Shown: in pieces, positions 45,730-56,930 of the stretch
Numbering within the stretch: the stretch's first letter is position 1
Layout of the letters: the number at the start of each line of letters is the position of its first letter
DNA from: Morinoia aosen
Taxonomy: Eukaryota; Arthropoda; Malacostraca; Amphipoda; Talitridae
Reading direction: 5' to 3'
Assembly (NCBI GenBank): GCA_030386875.1
Contig: CM059575.1
Span: 41,694,859-41,758,858 of the forward strand
Length of the DNA: 64,000 nt
Position numbers and translations under genes: made by a program
The notes under the pieces: model-generated
Database searches by the model: none
What the model saw: only the letters and a program-made list of their open reading frames with translations
Told to the model about the DNA's origin: nothing

Positions 45730-48010
45730 ATGACAAAATTGCTTTATCAGGATGAGTTACTTAGGGGATGAAATTTGACTTGGTTCTCTTACATGCTCAA
45801 TAATTCAATAGGATAAGGGATTTAAGATTCATTTTGAATACTTTGTTAGAATTTCTTTCACGTATTTCCGCAGGGATTGAGTTCCAAGTCTTAATTCCAA
45901 TGAAGAGGATAATTTGTTGTGACCGAGCTTTTGGATAATAAGGAAGTATAAGGAAGCATGAAGTTACTTCTATTTCGGGTTAAATGGTCGTGATGAAAAC
46001 TAGTTTGTACAGTTAGTAATTGTTTGAGGTCTTCTTCGCTATCACTGGTCATTGTTTGATACATAAAATTACGAATGGAGAGTTTTTACAGATTCGTAAG
46101 TTTAAGTAATTTTAAACTTTTGAATGAATCATTTGTGCTTTCTTTACCGCTCTAATTGCATTTTTTTGGTAGAGTAATGAATACGTTGGTCTTATTTTTA
46201 TCAGTTAAGTGCCATTCTTCTATTCCGTATTACAAGTATGTTGAAATGAGCGTTCGGTAAAGTATTTGCAAAACTTCTTCAGGTAATACATTATTCATTT
46301 TATGGAGGATTACAATGGATTTTGATAACTTAGTACTGATATGAGCAATGTGCTCTTTGAAGGTCAGTTATAATGCTCAGGAACTCACATGAGTTGTTTC
46401 TTGCGATATCACCTTAGCCAATTTTAATACGTGGAAGAGATTAATGTTTCCTGTATGAGAATAAAATATATTTTGTCTTATCGATATTAAGGCTTGTTTT
46501 CTTAGCTTTAAGCCACATTGAAACCTTATGGAGCTCGTAATTGACCCTTTCCGCTATGAGAGCGGAATTTTGATTAGGTTCGAAGGACCGTAGAAAGCGT
46601 GCTGTCATCGGCAAAAAGTATGAATTTAAAAAATGATGTAGATTTAATGAAATCGTTAGTAAAAATTGAAAATAGAAGGAGCCCAATGACATACCCTTGT
46701 GAAACTCTAAGGCTAATTGTCTGTAGTTTCGATTGTGCATCGTCAATGACAACGTATTGCTTCCTATTTGTTAGGTATGATCCGAACCAGTGATGAGCAA
46801 CTCCTCTTATGCCATTACAGTGGAGTTTCGAGAGTAATATGTTATTGTCTACACAATTGAATGCTTTTCGGGAGACAAGAAAAATGGAGAAAAAAGTTTT
46901 CCTTCATCGATATTGATATATAGGTAATGTAAATGATTTAATACGGCCTCTTTTGTTGATTTTTTAGAGCGAAAATCAAATTGTTTATCGTAGAGGAATA
47001 ATTTTTGTAAAAGTATGAACATACTTTTTATACACAATTTTCTCGAATATTTTGCTAATGATTGGTTTTACAGATATAGATCCATAATTGTTTACGCAAG
47101 TTTTTTCACCACTTGTAAAAATAGGAACTACTCGATCTAGCAACTTTGAAAGAGTTCGGGAAAATACCTAGGATGAACTGCTGCGGTTAATAGTATTCGT
47201 TATGAACGAAGCTATAATATCAGCTATAGCTTAAGGAGTTAAATTGAGAGTGTTTTCAACCCACTTGATTTATTTTTCAAGTTGGTTATTCACGCAATTA
47301 CACATCAGAAGAGTTGGCAGCCGGCAAGAAAAAAAGAGTTGTATCCATGAAAATTTGATCCATATGTTTCAAGGGATCCGTATAGGTTCACTAGAACGGG
47401 AAAAGAAAACAAGACGGGAAATTGGAAATTGACTGCCGTAACTTTTTTTACAATGCTTCATCAGCTATATTTTTTTCTACGTTTCGAAGAAACCGTTAAA
47501 AAGATCAGCAATATCTTTCATCTCGTGAGATTTTACATAATCTTGAACATAGGGTCAATAGTTTTCTTAGCAGCACTTTTCGGTTTATAGCAAGAATTAA
47601 GCAGGCGCCAGGTTTTTTCAATGTGTTGAATTGAGTTAATTTGAGCTTAAACCAATTTTTTCTCGATTTCTTTATCTGATTTGCCGCACAGTTCCGGAAT
47701 CTGTTATATGTACATTTCTGTAGATATTTGCTCTTCGTAGAAAGATCTAGGTACGCTTGACGTTTCTTAATTTGTGTTAATAACGATTACTTCAGTAATC
47801 TAGCTAATGCCTATTTTTGCGTAATTGTACGAGTGATGATCGGACAACATTGATAATAGGTAGTCGTTATAATTTCAGTCAAGTTTAGTTTTGCTTCATC
47901 AATGTTCGTTGCATTATTGTTTTGTTGAGAAACGTCCAATGTTGGCAATAGGTCTTTTAAAGCCATGCGCATTGCTCCCAAATTAGATCCATTTACTCGT
48001 CGATTTTTCA
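45730..48010 (-). mobile_element. LINE remnant, CR1/L2-like (copy 2, minus strand)
   Basis: A decayed relative of the 19440-20765 LINE in opposite orientation, extending further 5'. From 48010 downward the minus strand gives an endonuclease-RT linker (ALKDLLPTLDVSQQNNNATN), then a degenerate RT: FDFRSKKSTKEAVLNHLHYL near 46970, a THxAND-like remnant, RVCHWAPSIFNFY (a broken GVPQGSxL block) near 46690 and LHKVSMWLKAKKTSLNIDKT near 46500. The 3' region 45730-46400 matches the reverse complement of 20300-20760, including the segment complementary to TCCATATGTAATTTCATG. Stops and frameshifts are frequent. Confidence 0.75.
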
Positions 48011-48200
48011 TTAGATGTATTTAGATGTACTGCTTAGTCGTGCAGCGTTTTGAAAATTGGACAGTGGGACAATAATTAAAAAAATAACCCTGCCCCAGAG
48101 ATCACAGCAACTAGCAAAGTAGTCACCTCACATCTTTGCTTGAACGACTCGTGTTCGAGTTCGAAACCGACCGAAATGAAGTCGAAACGCCGACGTGATG

Positions 48201-49307
48201 TTAAGGAGAACAACCCAGGCCACTGTCGGTCCGATGAGCATTTTTTATGTTTTTATTGAAAAAGGACCCTTAGGTGGTGGACTATTCGGTCCTAAAATTT
48301 TATGGCGCTACGGACACTAGATCCCCCCATAAATTTTCGACCCCATATGAGACCCCATATGAAAAGAAAACAAAACGGGAAATTGGAAATTTACTACCGT
48401 AACTTTGTTTACAATGCTTTAAGGATTCTAAAACTGTCTTTGGTTTTCTTCAAGCATAAAAATTCTATGAGTTCTATTCTTCTGAAATATCAATAAAAAT
48501 GAACTAAAAAACCAATATGTCCATTTTTTCAAAAGACTAAGGCCTGAATAGAAAAAATGTATAGAAGAAATTGTGTTTTTTAAATTACAAATAGTATTCA
48601 AATTTTATAAGAATCAGACTACAAATATAGAAGTTCAAAAATTTTATAAATTTTTATATAATTTTTCTTTTTTTATAAATTACAATTCACAGTGTGAATA
48701 TGAATTCCTGCATGAAGATTATCGAAATAAAAATGAAAACAGCATTCAATTACATAAATTGTTCATTATATTACACTTCAACAAAAAATTTTGTTTTTTG
48801 GCTTATACCCAAAACCTATCACTTTCAACATTCAAAAGAATTGAAGTCGGGGAGTTTTCATGTTGGGAAAAAAAACAACAGTTTTAGAATCCTTTGAACA
48901 TTTCTAACAAAATTACGGTAGCAAACTTCCAAATTGTACTGAACAACAATTTTTATCTAGCTCAAAACCCAAAATTAATGTATATTTGAGGTAGTGAGAA
49001 AATATCGCATATAAAAAATGAAAAGTTTCAAATTTTAAAATTTTCTACCGTACTTTTGTTAGAAAGACTTCAAGGATTCTAAAACTGTCTTTGGTTTTGA
49101 TCTAGCATAAAAACTCAATGACTTCTATTCTTTTGAAATATCCATGAAAATGTACCAAAAAACTAATTTATCGAATTTTTCAAAAAAATAAGGCCTAAAT
49201 CGAAAAAGTTACATAGGTAAAATATGTTTTTTTAACATATACGTATAATGGCCAAATTTTGTACGAATCGGATCAAAATTTAAAAATCGCTGGGTTGTTC
49301 CCCTTAA
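48201..49307 (+). mobile_element. TTAA-type non-autonomous element, copy B (best ends)
   Basis: This 1107-bp copy has TTAA at both ends (48201-48204 and 49304-49307) and inverted repeats of 18 bp: TTAAGGAGAACAACCCAG left and TTAAGGGGAACAACCCAG on the reverse complement of the right. TTAA duplication is typical of piggyBac-type transposition. The internal motif of about 75 bp occurs at about 48410 (plus), 48840 (minus, degenerate) and 49065 (plus), as in copy A. The 5' conserved block contains GGTCCTAAAATTTTATGGCG. No transposase is encoded. It sits about 190 bp from the LINE remnant 45730-48010. Confidence 0.8.
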
Positions 49308-49419
49308 AGAAGGCTGCCTGACGCTCCATTTTTATTTCGACAATAAAAATGCATTTTTTTTATCGCGAGACCTTCGGCGCGATATAGTAGGACCTACTGA
49401 AGCGCTAGCAAATTCATGG

Positions 49420-49437
49420 TACTACTACTACTACTAC
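49420..49437. repeat. (TAC)n microsatellite
   Basis: Six TAC units near the TTAA-type element B. Confidence 0.9.
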
Positions 49438-49559
49438 TGCTCCATTTTTCGGACACTTGATCAACGTAAGGAGTTGTGCACAATTCTTAAAGTTCGGTAG
49501 TGTTTTTAACACACCTTTAATGCCATGGTTTGGTAGAAACTGTTCGATTGAACATGCGT

Positions 49560-50165
49560 ATTTAGATTAGCTATGCTCAACCTCTGGCCCTTTTTTGTTC
49601 CATTTATTTGTTTCCTTTGCGAAGTCGGAGCGGCCAGTTTATTTAGATGGTATTTCGAATGGAATTCAGGTGCATGTCTTTTTCAATAGCGTGACGATTA
49701 AACCATTTCACTTACAATCGTTTACTAAAGGTTTGGAATTTTGTCCCGGACAGCTTGTGGTCACGCTGCAGATGTTAGCTCCCAGCTAGAGGTTTGATTT
49801 TCTACGTTTAACTCCATCTTGAAACATTTTAACGGCATCCTCAAATTAGAATATCCTTCATTGAGTTTTTTTCAACAAGTATGAGGCCATTTTGGTCGTA
49901 CCATATGATTTGAATCTGCGTAAGAGGCTCTTAGCTGCTTCTTCGGTTTTTGGAGATCCAGTTACAAGGCTTGTTATTCTAATTTCTACATTATTTGCAT
50001 GCGTAGAGATTCTTGCGTTAGATGACACTGTAAGAAGAACATTAAAAAAAGTAGAACACAGTAGCCTGCCAAGGATACATCCTTGAGGAACGCCAGTATT
50101 ATGTTCAGTTAATGGGACACGACGGATTGCGTTGGAAGACGAACATCTTCTCTAGAAGCCGCTAT
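49560..50165 (-). mobile_element. LINE reverse transcriptase remnant
   Basis: Reading the minus strand from about 50120 gives RRVPLTEHNTGVPQGCILGR, then LLCSTFFNVLLTVSSNARIS, THANNVEIRI (a decayed YADD block) and TEEAAKSLLRRF. This is the RT palm of a non-LTR element of another family than the two CR1/L2-like copies. The frame remains open for about 90 codons despite the lost catalytic Asp pair. The rest of the element is not identifiable; borders are approximate. Confidence 0.65.
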
Positions 50166-52638
50166 AATGGTCTCAGCTGCTGAGCGCTTTGGAAAAATTG
50201 AGCAGTAATAAAAGTGTTGACGTTTTTTATGTAAATATCACTGTATAAAACGATGTTCAATAAAGCGTCTGTAGTACTAATGTACTAACGTTCTTCTTGG
50301 ACGTAAATTAATTTCGATGAGGTAGATTTGATTCATCTTGTATGAACTTTATTGAATATATCATGAACTTTGCGAAAAATATTTTATTACATTTTGATAC
50401 GTCATGAAAAGATTAATGAAATTTTTAGAATCCTAAAGGTTTTTAATACTAACTCAAAATTAAGAAATATGTTACATACACAGTGAATTAGGAAACGTGG
50501 CCTGTCAAACTGTCAACTCTTACGCAGTCAACTCGCATGTATTCAACTTACATTGTCTACGAGTAGGCTTCGTTGGAATGTGTTACCATTGCGAGAGGCG
50601 CACAGAAACGTTATTTTGCGGCAGTGTGCTTAGACGATGAAAGGTTTATTAAGCTTTCCCGGAGATAAAAAGGGTACACTTAAGAAAGTTTACGTGACCA
50701 AGTCCTCAAGTTGCACATTTTAAAAGTAGGCGATTCGATTCGAATGATTTATAATACTTCCAGACCACCCAATTGGGTAACCAGAGCAGTAGCAGAACAA
50801 ACTATGTACGAATGGATGAGCAAAATTAAATCTCGTGACACTGAAAAGTAGATGGATCATGGAACAGTGACGCACCGACTAGTGGGCTGCCATTTTTAGG
50901 ACAAGATCAGGGTCGAAATAGTATAGAAATAGTACAAAAAGTTGCATGAGAAGAACAGTGCGGGCAACATGTACAAAAAATCGCTCCTACCGTCACGAAT
51001 AACTGAGCACGCGGGGCACTGATAGGATACCGCAGGGCACTCTTTTAATAAGAAAAAGGCAATCAAAATCAATTAAATATCGAGCGCAAAGTGTTGATAG
51101 AGCGTAGATCAGTCCGGCTGAAATTGGAAAAGCAAGTTTAGTAAAATTTAGTTGAACCTTATACTTAATTTATTATATGATGAATAACAGTTTCAAGTCA
51201 TTTGACATAATTTAAAGTTAGGTGCGAAATGTATGCAAATAAAGGGAACAAGTTAAAAGTCAAATATTTTTGAAACATAGAAGACATTTTGAGAATGCTT
51301 AAAATAATTTAAAGTTTTCTTCGAGATTAACAGGAGCATTTAATATGTTCACAGAAAATCATTATCAGGAGAATGCTAAGGAAAGAATTGACAAATTTGG
51401 AGAAATCAAAACAGTTCATTGGGCAGAAGTAAATTGTAGAAATAGAACGCACTTAACGATGTGAATACGTAGGGAATTATTGATTACTCAAAATGAATGG
51501 CATAACTCTGTACAAAAAATTGAATTCATGCATCAGTGTATCTGTATGTATCTGCTGACACTAGAAATTTCAGGCAGGGTATCCTTATTTTTGAGTGCAG
51601 GCTGAGGGTTTAATAAATGATGAAATATTTAATGAAGAAACCAGAATAAAAGTATTGTACAATTGACGCAACGAGCAACAGAAGTGAACCAAAATTTCAA
51701 GAGAATTCGGGATTGTTTCACATTTGAGAATGAAGTGATGCACCAATTACACACGAACTGATATCGAATATAGAACTGAAGTAAATGAGAATTTAAAAAT
51801 GCAAACCCCGAAAAGTGTGAGGTGAAACGATTGGGGTAAAATTGTTAGCGTCTGTAAGAGAGTCACATGTTAACTTACTTCAGGCGAATGAAATTTGTTG
51901 TGCGTTAATCATGCCATCGACTCAATTTTTTTTGTTAGTAGTCCTTTGACGTCAGGATTGCTTAAACGCGATTGCTTATTGTTTCCATTATTTGCATTTT
52001 TATTGTCGAAGGTGAGACAATTCCTCCGTACGAATCTGGGTGTAAACACACCCTTAAGTCCCGCGACAATCTCAGTGAGTTGGGATATGGTTTGCTACTC
52101 GTTCATCTAATGTTTTGAACTTTACACTTAAAAGTAACGTGTTATAAGTCTTCTTATAACGCTCTGCGTAAAATTTCAGCCCTTATGTTCGAATGAAGCA
52201 TAAGGGGACGTCCTAACTGACTCGAACCGAACGTTGACATTCCGGCGCCTGCACCAACATCACATTCCACCACCCAACAGCTCCGAAAACTAAGAACAAC
52301 CACATCTCATCGAAGATGCCAAATGTCAATGCCAAGAAAAGTTCATTCTGAACTGATTTTCTCGTGTCATTTTTTCATTTAATTTTTTAAGAAAATATAT
52401 AAGAAATCATTATCAATCCAATTAAATAGTAATAATAATTTTTCTATTGGAAATAAAACATCAATATATCATCGCCAAACGACGATGCTTGTTCGTGAAG
52501 CTCGGTCATAACGGTCACAATACGGTCCTTACACTTGAAAGCGCCGCCCTCATCTGGGAAGCAGAGGCACTCGTCACTCAGGCGGCTGTCAGACACTTGA
52601 ATGTACGACATCTACTCCTCATGTCGCGCCCTCACGCC
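50166..52638. other. Unassigned AT-rich DNA
   Basis: I recognise no gene. The open frames 51895-52110 and 52447-52683 show no family signature, and the latter overlaps a MITE end. Confidence 0.4.
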
Positions 52639-52865
52639 TTAAAACCCGTGGATGCACGGTGGGGTCAAAATGACCCCAACTGAATTTTAAACTCAAATAA
52701 CGGTAGGTTTTAGCCATGTATTTGAACAGGGCTTTGTGACTTTTCCCAAATGACTGAAACTGGGTAACCTTTTTGTGTTTTGTTACTTTAATATAAAGGT
52801 TGGGGGTTTAAATTGACCCCACGGTGTAAGTTTGTTTGAAATAATATCGTGCATCCACTGGTTAA
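52639..52865. mobile_element. piggyBac-like MITE, 227 bp
   Basis: TTAA stands at both ends (52639-52642, 52862-52865). The left end continues AACCCGTGGATGCACGGTGG and the reverse complement of the right end CCAGTGGATGCACG. Both sides carry a second inverted block, GTGGGGTCA, and the interior has GGGGTCAAAATGACCCC, a perfect short palindrome. The structure fits a small piggyBac-type non-autonomous element. It has no coding capacity. Confidence 0.75.
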
Positions 52866-53426
52866 GGCCCGTTTACACTATCCAACTTTTCGACAATCAC
52901 AATCACACCAAAACGCGAACAAAAACACAAACTTTCTGAATCGTGTCCAGTTTACGTTTTCGGCGGCGTGAAATTGTCCGCGAGCAGCATGTAAACAAGC
53001 AAGACTGCTCCTCCAGTACGATTTTGTTAATTGATGCACATTTTTGTTAAATTTAGTTTTTTGGAATTAGTAGACATAATTTAAGCATGTGCTTATGCAC
53101 GCGAACAAAAATATTAATAATCACAAAAGTATTTTCAGAAAATTTTGAAAACTACCACTGTCACAGTGGGATGGGATCAGCTGATATGTTCTACCTTTTG
53201 CAATGCTCTTCATAAAGGTTTAAATCTATGGACTTAGACCTAAAACACCATCCACAATACATAAACAAGTAAGGATTCGAAAGTTTCTTGGAAAGTTTGT
53301 GTTCTGATTTTTCCGTTTTGAGAACACGAACACACCGAAATCTGGCAGTTTTCCATCTGTGTTCGTGTTCGCGGACTGCCGAAAAACATATGATTCGTCC
53401 GAAAGATTGATGGTGTGGACGGGCCT
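52865..53426. mobile_element. MITE with GGCCCG ends, about 562 bp
   Basis: The left end AGGCCCGTTTACACTATCC is inverted at the right end as AGGCCCGTCCACACCATC; similarity extends about 36 bp and continues inside as scattered GCGAACA/AACACAAACTTTC motifs. No clear target duplication is seen. It abuts the 227-bp MITE directly, sharing its right TTAA border. A related end may be present at 3428. It has no coding capacity. Confidence 0.7.
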
Positions 53427-56400
53427 CCACATCGTCACAATTCAGTCAATGAAGCGGCATAACCTGTGGTTAAAGGACAGCACATCTGCGCTCGGTGAAA
53501 ATTGGATTCTTCATACACCTTCCCTTTTTCATCCAATCATATCTTAAGAAAAATCAGAAGACACCACTGGACGTTTTATGGATGGTCCATAATAGTTACA
53601 AGCATGAGGTAGAACGAAGACTAATCAAGTAAAATACTCGATGTATAAACTTTAATAGCAGAAACTTGAATCCTAATAAAGCAACATTCAGAGTCCTTGC
53701 GAGATGGCAGCCATCCCCGTTCTCTCATGCCTTGCCGTTTCTAACCTTCAAGTCGTATCGTTATGAAAGAAACAAACAGTCTATTTCCGAAAAAGTTGAC
53801 TCATGAAAAGTACAACATTGTTGTTCAATATGTCTTAACATTAAGATCCTCAGTTGATGTGCACACATGGGTTGTGTAATACTCATGTCAATTGTCGAAA
53901 CTTATGATTTAAAGAAAAACATGAAAAAATGCATTCCCTTTGTTGCGTTAGTCTAAGTTTGATGATGCATGTAAATACAAGTGGTAAAAATTGAATTATA
54001 TCAGTAACGCATTACTGAAAACCCTTTTGTTAGAGCATTCTTCCATTTCAATACGAACTGAGAAGCTTCTAATATCAGGGATTAATGTTAACGTATTAAT
54101 GCTGAAAGTGAAGGTGTATTTGAATAACTCTTCGTCTAAGGCTATGGAGCCATGAACAAATGGGTTACGTCAATGTTCGACACTTAATTGGTATAAAAGC
54201 TCACTGTCTTAATTAATCATTAAGAAATTGAATCCAACACTTAATATTCATAAAATGTATAAAATCCTATGTATTTAGAACCACAAAGATATAGAAATAT
54301 ATTTTTCGAAGTGAAAAAAGACAGCTGGTGACCCTCGTGACATGGAGCTCCCGCTGCGAAGACATGATGACGGCGTATGGTAAAGCGAGGCATTCAAATC
54401 GCTTGAGCTGCGACAGCTTTTCGGGTTATTATTCGTAGTAAATTGTGCGGAGGATCGTAGAAATGCACAAATACTGGATTTATCCACGAGAACACGTCTC
54501 TCACGAGATAGCAGTTATTTTTGGCTCCTTTCGAGGTATGGTAAGGAAATGTCATTGGCCAGACGCAAATTTCGATGAGCTTTAAGGTCACAAAATCAAC
54601 CGTTTTGACTTTTATGCGCGGCCCAGCGGTTTAAAGAACCAGGAGACTTCGAGAGTAAGCTTCGAAATAGAAAGACCTCGTTTGCAACGAACCAGATTTT
54701 TTCTTAAAGCCGTTCGAGAGCGGATCAGGCGAGACTTGAGTTGCTCCTTGAAGAAAAGTGCGAAGGAGTGAGGCAGCAGTGCCAGAATAATAAAGAAGTT
54801 ATTATTATTATTCGTTTATCTACGGGGATACGAATCTCTTTTTTCGCTCTGTAAAAGAAACAATCCTCAAATGCAGAACATATAAAGCCAAGTTTCAATG
54901 AAGGCGATGGAAAAAGGCGTAACAGGTGGAATCGTTTATCTGAGATGTTGCTCAGAGGTGATAGGTTCACAACCAGCGTAATGGCCGCGTCATAGAGAAG
55001 AATTCTTCTGTACTTGCTCCTTAATTGAAGCTAGTTTATTACACCGTATAACCAACTTCTGTTATAGTTTGGGCAGCAATTCCATCATCACGGAAGTCCC
55101 CTCTCATTCTTCTGAAGCCAAATTGCAAGATCCACTAGAAAGCATGCAGTAATGATATTTGAAACCTATTTTTGATTCTGCTTTCAAACCTGTTGCTAAT
55201 ACACACTTTGTACGTTTGAGTAGGGTTTTGACGACTGCTCACACCGTCAATCTCACCCAAGCCTGGTGTTGAGACATTTTGCCGTAAATTTGATCAAAAA
55301 GCATGCGGTTTCCTTTTTCGTTAGCTAACATTCTCATGGGCTTCTGTGTATGGTAAATAATTGCTTATTCACATTCGAAAGTTACCTAGTCTGCTGGAAA
55401 TTTAAAATTTGCACTTCATTGCGGATGGGATGATATTCTCCAGCAATTACTTCTCATCTCAGCTAAAGTGGTGCACGACGCCGATTCAATTAAGGTGAAA
55501 GGCGATTATATAATGTACGTAAATTTTTAATTGCATGCGTATGATTACACTTGTTTAAAAGAGAAATAAAATATTTCATTATATCCTATAGCAACTTTTT
55601 TATGGTAGTGTTCCACCTTGCGTTTCATTGTATCACGCAGTGTCCTCTGAGTTATCAGCCTCTGTCACCATTCCCTGGGATAGCTTCTCAAAGATGAGTC
55701 GGTCAATAAACTGTGCTTCACTTAAAAAAACTAAAACTTCGAGATAACGATGTACTCGTAAAACATCAAATTTATAATTAACGCAGCCACATGAGTAAGC
55801 ATTATAAAAAACAAAAAAATTCTCTCAAAAAAATTGGAACTCATACAATTTTAACTCCCATGTTTTTCCATTTAATCTACTTCGCTGCCACATCGGTATT
55901 TCGTTGCTCTGCTAGTCATTAGGAAGATAACCTTTATCATTTATTGTAGAGTTAGATTCTCTGACAGCAGAATGGTGATCTGGTGGTGTGAGTCAATGGC
56001 AAGGAAATGTACTCGAAATATTTGAACACTTTAAATTTTATTTTGTGTTTATTTAAATAATATTCGAATTAAAAAAATGAAGAATCAAACTAATTAATTC
56101 CGAGTGCAAACTAAGTTTAAAGTTTTAAACCAATATGGATTACGAAACGTTTCAAAACCAAATTTATTCTGCATACCTTCAACTCAACTCATCCGAAATT
56201 CGCCGTCGTTATTTGCGCAGAAAATTGCAGTGAAGGACGCTTAATTAGTTCACTTCAGTGCCGCAACGTTCTCGTGCGAGCAGATCGGCTGTGTATATCA
56301 GATAGCGGCCGAGGCAGCCAGGTAGTTGCATGGAACTAATCCGCCTCACAGAGTATATTTGGGCTAAGGCCTGATAGGGTAATAAAGAGGACATTTCTGC

Positions 56401-56930
56401 ACCATCGCTGCGCAGCCCCTGCACTATACTGGGCCCGTGAATGCAGCGCTGATGACGGCGGTCTGCTCAGACCCCGGCGATGATCGAAAGAGTAATTGCT
56501 TAGGAAGGCTTACCCAGGTTTTGGTTTTACTTTTTGTGGTTTTCCCCTGAAGTTTTGTTCTGAGGGATTTAGCCCTTGGAGGTTTTGCCCTTTCTAAGAT
56601 ACTCTTCTATGGCGGGTTGTCGTCTGGGTGTTTTCTTTGTTTCTCTTCTGAGGAGAAATTTCCATTTCGAGAATTTCTGTACTCGGGTTTTTTGTCATCC
56701 ATGGGTTTTCATATTAAGTGGGTTTTTTCCCAGGGGCATTTTTTCTTGCAGGGTTTCTTGGTCATGAACGAGTAATTATTCTCGCGAGAGGGAAATTCTA
56801 AACCAGTTATTTTCTTTTCTCCATGGGGCGGGTAGATTCCCTTAGAGAGGATTTTTTCGTCCGGTGTTATCCTAGAAAATTTTCGTTGTTCACTCTAATA
56901 AGAAGCTTCTTGAAATCAGAGATGAAGAGT
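53427..56930. other. Unassigned DNA
   Basis: No gene recognised. The patch 56520-56770 is G/T-rich with reiterated GGTTTT and TTTCCC strings and an open frame (56576-56767) that looks like a consequence of this composition. An ATT microsatellite lies at about 54797-54812. Confidence 0.4.

Noticed and set aside
48140-48175. GTTCGAGTTCGAAACC as tRNA or SINE B-box
   Set aside because: No A-box at the right distance and no cloverleaf can be drawn.
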